Positions 24,247 through 33,191 are shown, numbered from the stretch's first letter. The stretch: 35,366 nt of DNA from Planctomycetaceae bacterium (GCA_012959465.1 DUDC01000065.1:1-35366); one strand, 5' to 3'. Made by a program: numbers and translations. The notes: generated by a model from the sequence alone, not told the origin.

Positions 24247-25884
24247 TTACGCGGAGTCCACCATGGTTGATTCGGTAGCTAAGTGATTGAGCGTCAAGCA
24301 AACTCCATCGAGGGGTATTTCCTCGGCCGCCAAAGTGAAGTAACCGATATCGGCTGCCAGCTCTCGCCGCACTACGTCGGCCTGGAAGAGTCCAGTGCGG
24401 TTCAACAGCCGCCAATACAGTTGGCCGTCTGTGTAAACGCCTGCCGGTGGACGGATGGCCCAGTCGACCGATTGCAGGCGGTGATCACAGTTGACAAAGG
24501 AACCGGCCCGCTCTGCAAATGCTGGTGTGGGAAGCTGATAATCGGCGGAGTTCCACAGAGGCGATGGAAAGAGCTCCTGCACAATGAGCGTTCTGCGACG
24601 CCGCAGACAGGCCCCGGTCTCGTCGCTAAAACACTCGGATCCAAGTGGCGCACCGCCCACGACCCAAATCGCTTGAATACTGTCGTCGGCCTCCAATTTT
24701 TCTTGGAAGGCTTCCCAATTGAGAAGTTCGCCTTGGAGGCCCGCCACGACGTGCTCTACACCTTTCCGATTGGGGCATTTCTCCGCGCGGATCGTAAAGT
24801 TCTGCGCGAACGACTCGTCCTCGCCACTGACCGGAATAGGACCAACCCCGAGCAGTGCTTCGGCATCGATTGAACGCACATACTGTGCAAGCAGATAGGC
24901 CTCTTCGACCGTTTGAAACGGTGATAATACCGCCGCGATACGTTCCTGTCTTCGCAGATCGGTATCCATGTCATCCAGAATCGCTTCCCACTCGACGGCC
25001 TGATCATCGGCCTGGCGTTGCGGTCCGGCAACTCGGTTGCCGTCGTGAATGTAGTGCCAATCATATCGGCCCTCGTCGCAGATCCACCATTGGTTGACCT
25101 GCTGATTCTCGCGGGGCTTGATGCGATAGATGCGGTCCTGGTTTTCATCGACTCGAATGGAACATCCGGCGGAACAGCCACCGCAAACATGGTCGTGGCC
25201 CTTCATGAACCAAACGCGCTGCTGGTACAAGAAATCTTTGTCTCCAAGGGCACCGACCGGACACAAGTCAACCACGTTCCCGGACATCTTGTTGTCCAAC
25301 GGAAAACCGGGAAACACGTCGATCTCTTCATGGGTGCCCCGGTTAACGACCATCAGCTCGCTTGTACCGGCCGTCTCGCGACAGAATCGCACGCAGCGAC
25401 TGCACATCACACAGCGGTCAACGAACAGCGTGACGGTATCGCCCAGGGAACGTCGACGACTGGTGAATGGTTGTAAGTCGGCTCGACGTTCCTCGCGGCC
25501 ATGTTCGAAATGATAGTCCTGTAGATGGCATTCGCCCGCCTTATCGCAGATTGGGCAGTCGATCGGATGGCGAATCAGCAAATCTTCTTCTACCAACGCG
25601 CGGGCGGCCCTGACTTTCTCGCTGTCGGTGATGAAGACCGTGCCATCCGTGGCCGGCGTTTGACATGCTGGGACCAACTTGGGCACCATCGAAATATCGC
25701 CGGTCTCCTTGTCGCGGCGACCTGTTTCCACCAGGCACATCCGGCAACTGGCGACAACGGACAGACCCGGGTGCCAGCAGTAATGCGGCACCTCCTTATC
25801 GGCGCGCTGCGCGGCTTGAATTCCATTTAGCCTTTCGTCGTCGCCAATTTCGACTTCAACGCCGTCGATGAGGACTGTGCCCAT
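24247..25884 (-). CDS. nuoG: NADH-quinone oxidoreductase subunit G, short form with N7-type site
   Basis: A 545-residue Fe-S subunit (E. coli about 900). All ligand sets can be read: N1b Cys36, 47, 50, 74; N5 His106, Cys110, 113, 119; N4 Cys158, 161, 164 and 208; and an N7-type set Cys234-x2-Cys237-x3-Cys241-x27-Cys269. The rest of the molybdopterin-oxidoreductase-like domain is reduced, ending with a segment that lacks recognisable cofactor loops. It carries electrons from NuoF towards NuoI. It lies 46 bases after nuoF and 24 bases before nuoH. Confidence 0.93.
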   Translation of the reverse strand: MGTVLIDGVEVEIGDDERLNGIQAAQRADKEVPHYCWHPGLSVVASCRMCLVETGRRDKETGDISMVPKLVPACQTPATDGTVFITDSEKVRAARALVEEDLLIRHPIDCPICDKAGECHLQDYHFEHGREERRADLQPFTSRRRSLGDTVTLFVDRCVMCSRCVRFCRETAGTSELMVVNRGTHEEIDVFPGFPLDNKMSGNVVDLCPVGALGDKDFLYQQRVWFMKGHDHVCGGCSAGCSIRVDENQDRIYRIKPRENQQVNQWWICDEGRYDWHYIHDGNRVAGPQRQADDQAVEWEAILDDMDTDLRRQERIAAVLSPFQTVEEAYLLAQYVRSIDAEALLGVGPIPVSGEDESFAQNFTIRAEKCPNRKGVEHVVAGLQGELLNWEAFQEKLEADDSIQAIWVVGGAPLGSECFSDETGACLRRRRTLIVQELFPSPLWNSADYQLPTPAFAERAGSFVNCDHRLQSVDWAIRPPAGVYTDGQLYWRLLNRTGLFQADVVRRELAADIGYFTLAAEEIPLDGVCLTLNHLATESTMVDSA

Positions 25885-25930
25885 AGGGAAACTCAGTGGT
25901 TCGCAAAAAGTAATCGAGTGGGATGTGTTA

Positions 25931-27283
25931 TTAGTGAGACGCTTGCAAATTCAAGGCGGGAACCGGGACCGTTTCATGGCAGCCGTCCGGATTCGTTTCC
26001 TTGATGTAGTTTTCAAATTCGTCGCGGAACTTGCGAATGGCATTTTTCATCGGCCAGGCTGCTCCATCGGCCAAACCGCAGATGGTTGTCCCGGGGATGA
26101 TTCCAATCGAATCGCCGATTTCCAGGATGAGGTCGAGGTCCATCAGACGCCCCTTGCCCGCGCTGATGCGCTGCATCATTTTGAGGGCCCATGAAGTGCC
26201 CTCGCGGCAAGGTGTGCATTGCCCGCAACTCTCGTGAGCAAAAAACTGGCAGCAATTGTGCAGCACATCAACCATTGAAACCGTCTCATCCATCACGACA
26301 ACGGCCGCCGTGCCAAGGCCGAGGCAGTCGTATTTTCCCGGACCGGAAAAATCGAGTGGGCAGTCGAATTCATCGGCGCTGAGTATGCCCATGCTAATTC
26401 CACCTGGAATGGCTGCCTTCGCTTTCCGCCCCTTCCACACTCCGCCTCCGAATTCGTCAATCAACTCCTGGACTGTCAGACCCAGTGGTGCCTCATAGCA
26501 GCCCGGCTTTTCGATGTGTCCGCTGACGCAATAGAGTTTTGGACCGTAGCTACCCGCGTCGCGTGGATTGCTCGGGTCGGCGGGCACGCCCATCGATTTG
26601 AACCAATCGGCACCTCTGTCGACGATCTGTTTCACGCAGGCGACTGTTTCGACGTTGTTCACCACTGTCGGTTTGCGAAAGACGCCCTCGACGGCGGGAA
26701 AGGGGGGTTTGATTCGTGGCCAGGCACGTTTTCCCTCCAAGCTCTCGATGAGTCCGGTCTCCTCGCCGCAAATGTACGCAGCGGCACCGCGGTGTAGGAA
26801 AATGTCGAGCGAAAAATCGCTGCCCAGAATGTTCTTCCCCAAGTAGCCGGCTTCGTAGCACTCGTCGACCGCTTGCTGCACGCGATTCCAAGCGTGCGGA
26901 TACTCGTACCTTAGATAGAAGTAAGTCGTCGTGGCTCCGGTGGCATAGCAACTCAGAATGATTCCCTCAAGGACCTGGTGTGGGTCCTCTTCCATCAGAA
27001 TTCGATTATTGAACGTCCCCGGCTCACTCTCGTCCGCATTGAGGCAGAAGTAGATCGGATGGTCTTTCTTATTCAGGAACGACCATTTCAAGCCGGTCGG
27101 GAATCCTGCACCGCCGCGGCCCCGGAGGTTGCTCGACTTCACCAGATTGACGATGTCGTCGGGGCTACACTTTTTGAGCGTTTTTTTCAGTCCGTTATAT
27201 CCACCTTGTGACTCATAGCCGCGCAAGGTGTGACTATCGTCACGATCGATGTTTGCCAAGAGTACCGGCTCGAATTCGGCCAC
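25931..27283 (-). CDS. nuoF: NADH-quinone oxidoreductase subunit F
   Basis: The 450-residue NADH-oxidising flavoprotein. It has the glycine-rich GRGGAGFPTGLKW (55-67) for NADH, NADESEPGTFNNR (82-94) for FMN, AAYICGEETGLIESLEG (167-183), and N3 cluster ligands Cys353, 356, 359 and 402 (CGQCTPC and TICGLADG). The start is GTG 27281-27283. It is the entry point for electrons into complex I, with NuoE as partner, encoded 53 bases upstream. The C-terminal tail beyond residue 425 is short. Confidence 0.97.
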   Translation of the reverse strand: MAEFEPVLLANIDRDDSHTLRGYESQGGYNGLKKTLKKCSPDDIVNLVKSSNLRGRGGAGFPTGLKWSFLNKKDHPIYFCLNADESEPGTFNNRILMEEDPHQVLEGIILSCYATGATTTYFYLRYEYPHAWNRVQQAVDECYEAGYLGKNILGSDFSLDIFLHRGAAAYICGEETGLIESLEGKRAWPRIKPPFPAVEGVFRKPTVVNNVETVACVKQIVDRGADWFKSMGVPADPSNPRDAGSYGPKLYCVSGHIEKPGCYEAPLGLTVQELIDEFGGGVWKGRKAKAAIPGGISMGILSADEFDCPLDFSGPGKYDCLGLGTAAVVVMDETVSMVDVLHNCCQFFAHESCGQCTPCREGTSWALKMMQRISAGKGRLMDLDLILEIGDSIGIIPGTTICGLADGAAWPMKNAIRKFRDEFENYIKETNPDGCHETVPVPALNLQASH

Positions 27284-27336
27284 GGCTCGGATCCTGTTTT
27301 TTTGGGGCTTAGGGGTTCAGAGAAACGAACGAACGA

Positions 27337-27825
27337 TTACTTCCAGCTTGCTAGCAGCCTATCCGCGTCTTCTTTGGTAACACTCTTGTGCAGCTCGTCC
27401 CCGGCAAGAATGCAAGGGGCATGTTCGCAGGCGCCGAGACATTCGGCGTATTCGATCGTCACGCTGCCGTCCTCGGTTGTCTCGCCCGGGCGAATTCTAG
27501 ATTCCTGGCAGAGATGATCGAGTAATTCGTCGCCCCCACGGAGGTGACAGCTGATCGAGCGGCAGATCCAAGCTCGAGTCCGACCGTGCGGTTGGTCTTG
27601 TTTGAAAAATCCATAAAACGTCAAAGTGTCCTGCACTTCGGCGGGCGCCAACTCGAGTATTTCGGCTATCTCGACCACGGCTTGGAGTGGGACGTGGCGC
27701 AGCGCAGCGTTCACGATGTGAACCGCGGGCAGTGTGACGGCCTGCTTGTTGGGATATCGAGGCAGCAGCGCTTCAATCTGCTCGACCATCTCCCCAGTCA
27801 ACACTTTGAAATCGGCTGTATTCAT
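27337..27825 (-). CDS. nuoE: NADH-quinone oxidoreductase subunit E (2Fe-2S)
   Basis: The protein is 162 residues from ATG 27825. Four ligands of the N1a 2Fe-2S cluster are present: Cys88-x4-Cys93 and Cys129-x3-Cys133 in the thioredoxin-like fold. The helical N-terminal part (VEIAEILELAPAEVQDTLTFY) is typical. A TTG at 27873, overlapping the nuoD stop, would add 16 charged residues that do not resemble the family, so the ATG is preferred, although its ribosome site is modest. Confidence 0.95.
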   Translation of the reverse strand: MNTADFKVLTGEMVEQIEALLPRYPNKQAVTLPAVHIVNAALRHVPLQAVVEIAEILELAPAEVQDTLTFYGFFKQDQPHGRTRAWICRSISCHLRGGDELLDHLCQESRIRPGETTEDGSVTIEYAECLGACEHAPCILAGDELHKSVTKEDADRLLASWK

Positions 27826-27869
27826 CAGTGACTCTTGTTGGTAACGAGTTTTGGATCGATCCCGATCGA

Positions 27870-29084
27870 TCAACGGTCAAGTTCGGCGGCAATAATGTTC
27901 AAGCTGCCTAGTACGGCCACAACATCGCTGAGCGTATGGCCGCGAATTAGGTGTGGGAAGGCAGCAAAATGGAAGTAGGACGGCGGTCGGCAGCGAGCGC
28001 GATAGGCTACATTGCTACCGTCACCGACGATGTAAAACCCCAGTTCGCCGTTTGGCGCTTCGACGGCCCCGTAGGTCTCCTCGCACGGCACTTCGATTCC
28101 ACGATTGCTCATCATTAACTCGAAGTGAGTGATCGTTCCTTCGATCGTCTGGTAGACCTGTTGTTTGGTCGGCAGGGCCGCTCGTTCGTCCGGCCCGACG
28201 TTCACCGGGCCGCTGGGCAGATTCTCGATCGCTTGTTCGATGATCTTGAGGCTCTCTCGAATCTCTTCAATGCGAATAAAATACCTGGCAAAACAGTCGC
28301 CGGCGGTCGTACAGCAAACCTGGAAGTCGAAGTCCTCGTAGGAGAGGTAAGGCTCGTCCTTACGAAGATCGCGAGCGACGCCACTGGCCCGTGCAATGGG
28401 GCCTGAGCAACTCCTGCTAATGGCCTCTTCCTTGGTGAGAACTCCGACGCCTTTCGTGCGGTCAACAAAAATGCGATTACGGTTGAGTAACCGTTCCATG
28501 TCGTCCAGCGTGCTGGGGAATGTCCGCAGGAATTCCCGAATTTTCTCGATCACTTGTGGCGTCATGTCGTGCATCACGCCGCCGACTCGGGTGTAGCTGT
28601 TGGTGAATCTCGCGCCACACAACGCCTCGAAGATGTCGTAGATCCGCTCTCGCTGGTAAAACGCATAAAGAAAGAACGTAAATGCACCGACATCCAAACC
28701 CATCGCCCCCGTGCTCAGCAAGTGGTCGCTGACTCTCGCCAATTCGGAAATGATGACGCGGATGTACTGGCAACGCTTGGTTAGCTCGATATCGAGAAGA
28801 TTCTCGACGGCGTGATGCCAGGCGACATTGTTGGCCATCGGAGAAATGTAATTCATCCGGTCGGTGACTGTGACGTACTGGTTGTAGTCGAGGTGTTCGC
28901 CGATCTTCTCGAAACCGGAATGCAAGTATCCAATGTCCGGTATGGCATCGACTACTCGTTCACCATCCAACGTTAAGAGCAAGCGTAACGTGGTGTGAGT
29001 GGCGGGATGTTGAGGCCCAAAATTCAGAGTCCAGTGGTAGTCCTGCTCCGTCGTCGTCGGGCGAGAGGTGGTTGTAGTGGACAT
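27870..29084 (-). CDS. nuoD: NADH-quinone oxidoreductase subunit D
   Basis: A 404-residue peripheral-arm subunit related to the NiFe-hydrogenase large subunit. It holds much of the quinone site: FGPQHPATHTTLRLLL near the start, IGYLHSGFEKIGEHLDYNQ, and the CSGPIARASGVARDLRKDEPY segment. No NiFe Cys ligands remain, as expected for NuoD. It is separate from NuoC, unlike the fused NuoCD of enterobacteria. It lies 23 bases after nuoC. Confidence 0.97.
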   Translation of the reverse strand: MSTTTTSRPTTTEQDYHWTLNFGPQHPATHTTLRLLLTLDGERVVDAIPDIGYLHSGFEKIGEHLDYNQYVTVTDRMNYISPMANNVAWHHAVENLLDIELTKRCQYIRVIISELARVSDHLLSTGAMGLDVGAFTFFLYAFYQRERIYDIFEALCGARFTNSYTRVGGVMHDMTPQVIEKIREFLRTFPSTLDDMERLLNRNRIFVDRTKGVGVLTKEEAISRSCSGPIARASGVARDLRKDEPYLSYEDFDFQVCCTTAGDCFARYFIRIEEIRESLKIIEQAIENLPSGPVNVGPDERAALPTKQQVYQTIEGTITHFELMMSNRGIEVPCEETYGAVEAPNGELGFYIVGDGSNVAYRARCRPPSYFHFAAFPHLIRGHTLSDVVAVLGSLNIIAAELDR

Positions 29085-29107
29085 GCGTGAACAGTGCTCG
29101 AATGGGG

Positions 29108-29605
29108 TTACGCTTGGTCACGTGTGATCGACGGGAAGTTGTGGCGCTCGCCACGGCCCTGCAGAGGATAGTCTTTCCGTAGCGGATGAGCGGTAAACTC
29201 ATCCGGCATGAGGATGCGACGGAGATCCGGATGGCCAGCGAAGTTGATACCAAACATGTCCCAAACTTCGCGTTCCATCCAATTGGCTCCTTCCCAAAGA
29301 CCGACGACCGAATCGACAGTCAGCTCTGGTTCGTTCAGCATGACGCGGATGTTGAGTCGCGCGGCCGTCGTCGAATTGGCAAGCAGATAGACCAAGCCAA
29401 ATCGATCCGTGGCACCTCGATAGTTCAAGTAGTCAACGCAGGTTACATCCAGCAGTAGATCGTAGGCGCACACGTCGCGCAGCAAAGTCATCACAGCGGT
29501 CAGCGAATCTCGAGGCACTACGACGCGGTGTTCGCCACGATACTCGTCGACCTTGACGTCGAATCGTGCTTTGACAGCGTTGATCGCATCCGCGGTTGTG
29601 GACAT
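29108..29605 (-). CDS. nuoC: NADH-quinone oxidoreductase subunit C
   Basis: The protein is 165 residues from ATG 29603-29605, which shares bases with the TGA of nuoB (TGATG). The signature of the 30-kDa subunit is near the C-terminus: WMEREVWDMFGINFAGHPDLRRILMP, then HPLRKDYPLQGRGE (both split here for reading). A longer open frame extends upstream into nuoB but is only nuoB DNA read in another frame. It acts as a structural partner of NuoD and NuoB in the peripheral arm. Confidence 0.95.
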   Translation of the reverse strand: MSTTADAINAVKARFDVKVDEYRGEHRVVVPRDSLTAVMTLLRDVCAYDLLLDVTCVDYLNYRGATDRFGLVYLLANSTTAARLNIRVMLNEPELTVDSVVGLWEGANWMEREVWDMFGINFAGHPDLRRILMPDEFTAHPLRKDYPLQGRGERHNFPSITRDQA

Positions 29606-30216
29606 CAGCCGACTCCCTGCGAATTCGTGTCGGGTCGCGCCATACCGCCGCGAATGGGGCGCGATGGGAAAACGGGCGTCTGCCCAAGAATGGGTAGCTC
29701 CATCAACGCCCGCTTCGGTTGCTGCCGTTCTGCCGTTTTGAATTCTCGTCCGGTTAGTGTGCCTTCCGCAGCTATCTTGTCCTGCAAGTCGATGATCGCT
29801 TGAATCAGTTGTTCCGGACGCGGTGGGCAACCAGGCACGTACATGTCTACTGGGATGAAACGGTCAATCCCTTGGACGACACAATACGTGTCAAAGACGC
29901 CTCCGGTCGAGGCACATGCGCCCATGGATATGCACCATTTCGGTTCGTGCATCTGCTGCCAGATCCGCTGCAGCACGGGCAACATCTTCATCACCACGCG
30001 ACCGGCGACGATCATCACGTCGCACTGCCGCGGACTGAATCGAAATGCCTCGGCGCCGAAGCGGGCCAGGTCGTGTCGGCTGGCACCGGTCGCCATCAAT
30101 TCAATCCCACAACAAGCCGTGGCGAACGGCATCGGCCAGAGGCTGTTCTTGCGGCACCAGTTCGCGAGTTCGTCCAGCTTGCTCACCACGACGTTTTCGG
30201 GAATCGCTAACGCCAT
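29605..30216 (-). CDS. nuoB: NADH-quinone oxidoreductase subunit B (N2 cluster)
   Basis: The 203-residue protein carries the N2 4Fe-4S cluster next to quinone. Ligands are the tandem Cys35-Cys36 (ATACCGIE), Cys101 (SMGACASTGG) and Cys130 (VPGCPPRPE), with spacings 65 and 29 identical to E. coli NuoB. About 40 residues at the C-terminus (ELPILGQTPVFPSRP onwards) are extra and polar. Its start lies 10 bases inside nuoA. Confidence 0.97.
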   Translation of the reverse strand: MALAIPENVVVSKLDELANWCRKNSLWPMPFATACCGIELMATGASRHDLARFGAEAFRFSPRQCDVMIVAGRVVMKMLPVLQRIWQQMHEPKWCISMGACASTGGVFDTYCVVQGIDRFIPVDMYVPGCPPRPEQLIQAIIDLQDKIAAEGTLTGREFKTAERQQPKRALMELPILGQTPVFPSRPIRGGMARPDTNSQGVG

Positions 30217-30611
30217 CGAAAAACCCCCTTACGCCATGCATAAACCAAGCCCAGAGCGAGCAGGAGAAGGAACGCCATCACTTCGCCAAATACCAACAGC
30301 TGCGCATGCCAAGCCGCTTCACTACCTGCAAAAAACTCTTTCAGTCCCTCTGGATTCCGGTTGGCGACCGCCCACGGATAGAGAAATAGCAGTTCGACAT
30401 CGAATAAGACAAAAGCAATCGCCACCAAATAAAAGCGAACGTCAAACCGACGCCTGGCATCGTGCAGCGGGTCCATTCCGCTTTCGTACGGCATTTCTTT
30501 GACCGGACTAGTACGTTTTGGACCAAGCAGGGTCCCGGCGGTCAACATCCCGACAGTTAACGCCGCACAAGCGAGCAAAAACAAGAGAATTGGCAGCAGG
30601 TACTCTGGCAT
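30207..30611 (-). CDS. nuoA: NADH-quinone oxidoreductase subunit A, first gene of the operon
   Basis: A 134-residue subunit with three membrane helices (about residues 3-25, 62-83 and 104-124). The conserved loop is KEMPYESGMDPLHDARRRF (about 38-56), where Cys or Glu/Asp residues sit near the quinone channel. This copy has Ser-Gly where many homologues have Cys, as in other bacterial NuoA proteins. FVLFDVELLFLYPWA is typical of helix 2. It has no obvious ribosome site ahead of the ATG at 30609-30611. It opens the 14-gene operon. Confidence 0.95.
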   Translation of the reverse strand: MPEYLLPILLFLLACAALTVGMLTAGTLLGPKRTSPVKEMPYESGMDPLHDARRRFDVRFYLVAIAFVLFDVELLFLYPWAVANRNPEGLKEFFAGSEAAWHAQLLVFGEVMAFLLLLALGLVYAWRKGVFRWR

Positions 30612-30642
30612 AAGTCGTTGCTAGGACGTTGTTTGCTGAGAC

Positions 30643-30662
30643 ATTGTGAATAATGTCACAAT
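30643..30662. promoter_or_regulatory. CRP-like operator upstream of nuoA
   Basis: ATTGTGA-N6-TCACAAT is a perfect 7-base inverted repeat with 6-base spacing, matching the CRP consensus TGTGA-N6-TCACA. Its centre is about 41 bases before the nuoA start codon. Binding by a CRP/FNR-family protein is inference. Confidence 0.55.
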
Positions 30663-30670
30663 ATCTGGCG

Positions 30671-30700
30671 AAGAAAAAAGTCCGTCACTCAATTCGGACT
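30671..30700 (-). terminator. Terminator-like hairpin in the nuo leader
   Basis: On the minus strand AGTCCG, a 10-base loop, CGGACT, then TTTTTC. It points towards nuoA and has no minus-strand gene upstream, so it would act as an attenuator if the promoter is further upstream. The stem is only 6 base pairs. Confidence 0.35.
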
Positions 30701-30871
30701 GAACGCATCGTATCGCTGCCCATTCTGTTGGTCAACCCTTAGCCAGATTAGGGGGTTGTTGGACGTTTGCTGGTTGAATCATTGAGCGATCACTTTTAAA
30801 ATCCCTTCAACTCATCGTTCCAAATTTCTCGTGTTCTCCGTTTGTCTGCCCCCCAATGGGGTACGTTCGCC

Positions 30872-31660
30872 ATGCTTACCCGCAAGCCCATTTTTCCCAA
30901 CATCATCGAGATCAACCATCAAGCTGGGCACGTGCTCGGATGCAACGTCTATTTGATCTTCTCCGACGACGAATGGCTGATGATCGACATCGGCTACGAC
31001 GAGACGGTGGAGGAGATCATCGAGTTGGTACGCCAGCTCGATTTTCCCCTATCTCAGTGCAAAACGTTGATAGCGACTCATGCGGACGTCGACCACATCC
31101 AGGGACTGGCGCGAGCGAAGCAAATGCTGCGGACCGATGTTTCGGCCCATCGGCTGGCGGCTAAGCCACTAGCGACCGGTGACAAGTTGAAGACGTTTGC
31201 CGAAATCGAAGCACAGGACATCCACATGGAGATGCCGGTGGTCGAAGTCGAAAAGCTGCTTGCAGACACCGACATTATCGAGATCGGGTCGCTAAAGTTG
31301 GAAGTTTGGTGGACTCCCGGCCATACGGACAGTCAATTGTCGTTCCGTCTGGGGGACCTCCTCCTGAGTGGTGACAATATTTTTCGGGACGGCTGCGTGG
31401 GCGCCATCGACGCGCATCATGGAAGCGACATCGTGCAGTTCATCGCCTCGTTACGGCGGATTCGCGAGAGTGACGTGAAATGGCTATTGCCCAGCCACGG
31501 TCCGATTTTCCGCAAGGATGATCAGCTTCTCGCTACAACGATCGCCCGCTTGGAAGGGTACCTTCACATGGCCGATTTCGGCACCTGTGCCCTGGACTGG
31601 CCGTTGATGGATCAGTGGGAACAGGAATTGGCCGATGGCGTTTGGCCCGGCGATTCTTGA
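30872..31660 (+). CDS. Metallo-beta-lactamase-fold hydrolase
   Basis: The protein is 262 residues from ATG 30872; a TTG 30 bases earlier is possible. The metal site reads [10 protein letters not shown] (His70, Asp72, Asp74, His75), a common variant of HxHxDH with Asp in place of the second His. His151 follows in TPGHTDSQ, then Asp168 in LSGDNIF and His209 in PSHGP. This arrangement fits glyoxalase II-like or related thioester/phosphodiester hydrolases, so the substrate cannot be named. It is divergent from nuoA, and the 260-base gap probably holds promoters for both. No signal peptide is seen, so it is cytoplasmic. Confidence 0.85.
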   Translation: MLTRKPIFPNIIEINHQAGHVLGCNVYLIFSDDEWLMIDIGYDETVEEIIELVRQLDFPLSQCKTLIATHADVDHIQGLARAKQMLRTDVSAHRLAAKPLATGDKLKTFAEIEAQDIHMEMPVVEVEKLLADTDIIEIGSLKLEVWWTPGHTDSQLSFRLGDLLLSGDNIFRDGCVGAIDAHHGSDIVQFIASLRRIRESDVKWLLPSHGPIFRKDDQLLATTIARLEGYLHMADFGTCALDWPLMDQWEQELADGVWPGDS

Positions 31661-31838
31661 GGTCGATTGCTCCATCAGCATGCAGAAAACACTGCGAAAT
31701 ACGGCCTCTTCGGCGCTCATTCGCTAGTTTGCGTCAGGCGAGAACCGAGCTGTCGCGTCCACGAACTTCGACGTGTAGTGACGGATTTACCGAATATTCA
31801 CTCAATATCGCGTCGTTGGCAGGCCGATGGGGGAACTA

Positions 31839-31865
31839 ACGGCGCTCGCCCGACGTGTGCGCCGT
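31839..31865. repeat. Inverted repeat ahead of the Tyr-rich gene
   Basis: ACGGCGC and GCGCCGT are perfectly complementary over 7 bases with a 13-base loop. There is no T-run. It may be a leader hairpin or an operator. Confidence 0.4.
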
Positions 31866-31915
31866 TCCAACTTCAACGACCCATAGACTGAGATAGTTGC
31901 ATAGGGAGGAATCCG

Positions 31916-32245
31916 ATGCGCCGAGCTTTGCTAGCCGTGGCGGGTGTTGTCGCCTTTGTTGTCCTGCTTTCAGCTCGTTCTGCCGAAGCTCAACAACCCC
32001 GAGCGTATGGTCAGACGTGGGGTGGTGCTTACACGAGCCAGGAGTGGGGGCGATTTTACCACTACCCTTACGTCTACTATCCTCAAAATTTTCGGGGAAA
32101 CGAATACTACCGGAGCAGCAATAGCTTGTACCATCGCTACCCACCGGAGATGCAAATACCGGTCTATAACAAGAAGTGGCACAACTATTATCCGGCCGGC
32201 CGACGATATCACTTTGGAAACCACTTCCGCCTAGACGTCTTTTAG
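31916..32245 (+). CDS. Small secreted tyrosine-rich protein
   Basis: A 109-residue protein with a signal peptide (MRRALLAVAGVVAFVVLLSA, cleavage near AEA at 23-25). The mature chain is very rich in Tyr, with aromatic clusters such as FYHYPYVYYPQNF (about 47-59) and WHNYYPAGRRYHFG (about 88-101). GGGAGG precedes the ATG. I recall closely similar short proteins in Pirellulales genomes, sometimes labelled calmodulin-binding, but no function is supported by the sequence. Cys is absent. It is presumably periplasmic or at the cell surface. It is transcribed alone, convergent with the SDR gene. Confidence 0.7.
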   Translation: MRRALLAVAGVVAFVVLLSARSAEAQQPRAYGQTWGGAYTSQEWGRFYHYPYVYYPQNFRGNEYYRSSNSLYHRYPPEMQIPVYNKKWHNYYPAGRRYHFGNHFRLDVF

Positions 32246-32327
32246 TCACAGCGGTGCCGAGTGCTACGTTGGGAACCCGCTGGGCAACTCCCCTTGCTTT
32301 CTACTCGTCGGGTTACCTCCTCGTGGG

Positions 32328-33191
32328 CTAATTTCCCGCCTGTAAAGAAGCGATTGCATCGGCGAGGCCATCGCGATAACAAGGGAATTGCAGTTCGAAC
32401 GCCAGGTGATTTCGGAGACATGCGTTGCTAATTCTCCGGTTGGCGGAACCGCGGTTACCGTTCCCGTGTGAGTTTGAGTAGCGGGGCGCCGGCGCTCCGA
32501 CCAAACGGGCAATTTCCTTGAAGTAGTCGTCCCTGACGACGGGAACTCCGTCGGTGACATTGAGGATGGCGGGGCAGTTGTCCGCAGCGGCAATCAGACA
32601 AGTGATGCGGGCGGCGTCTTCGACCTGGATTAGATTCAGGTAACCCAACGGAGACGCATTCAGCTCTTGGTTTGCCAAGAGTTGCCTGGCGTAGGGGACA
32701 CGGTCGGGGCCATAAATACCACCCAGTCGCAGCGATGATCCGCTGCGATTTTCGCTCGCGACCCATTCGTTCACGACCTGCTCGGCCAGCACACACGCCT
32801 GGCTGCTGTCTCGATCGGGTGAAGTCGGAGCAGTTTCGTCGATCCATTCACCTTGGCTGTCTCCATAGACACCTGTGGTGCTGATATAGACAACTCGACG
32901 GAGATTGGGCAGTCGGTGTAGAAGTGCGCCCAGACCACCGGGGTGCAAGGTCCGACGGTCGTAGTCAGCTTCTCGGTCAAATCCGACTGCGAAAACAAGA
33001 GTTTGCACCGCGGGTAGTTCTGTGGTGAGGCCGGTTGCCACGTCCCCGACGACGGCTTGCCAGCCTTTGGCTTGGAACTCGGTGGCTCGTTGAGTGCTGC
33101 GGGTGAGCGCAACGACGGGGAGGCCGTTTTGGTGCCAATTTGCGGCTATTCGTTGACCGAGATAGCCACATCCGGCAATCATCATGCTCAT
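32328..33191 (-). CDS. NAD(P)-binding SDR protein, YeeZ-like
   Basis: The 287-residue protein opens with a Rossmann motif, MIAGCGYLGQRIA (Gly at 7, 9 and 12). It has VVYISTTGVYGDSQGEWIDE (about 99-118), a signature of the extended/atypical SDR group that includes YeeZ. The usual YxxxK pair is not obvious after this point (the region reads CVLAEQVV), so catalytic activity may be absent or unusual. The following region, RLGGIYGPDR and NLIQVEDAARI, fits the family. The start may be ATG 33191 or the ATG two codons later. It is divergent from the HtrA gene. Confidence 0.8.
   Translation of the reverse strand: MSMMIAGCGYLGQRIAANWHQNGLPVVALTRSTQRATEFQAKGWQAVVGDVATGLTTELPAVQTLVFAVGFDREADYDRRTLHPGGLGALLHRLPNLRRVVYISTTGVYGDSQGEWIDETAPTSPDRDSSQACVLAEQVVNEWVASENRSGSSLRLGGIYGPDRVPYARQLLANQELNASPLGYLNLIQVEDAARITCLIAAADNCPAILNVTDGVPVVRDDYFKEIARLVGAPAPRYSNSHGNGNRGSANRRISNACLRNHLAFELQFPCYRDGLADAIASLQAGN

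Noticed and set aside
29606-29830. N-terminal extension of nuoC into nuoB
   Set aside because: The extra 75 residues are nuoB DNA in another frame. The TGATG overlap gives a normal NuoC length.
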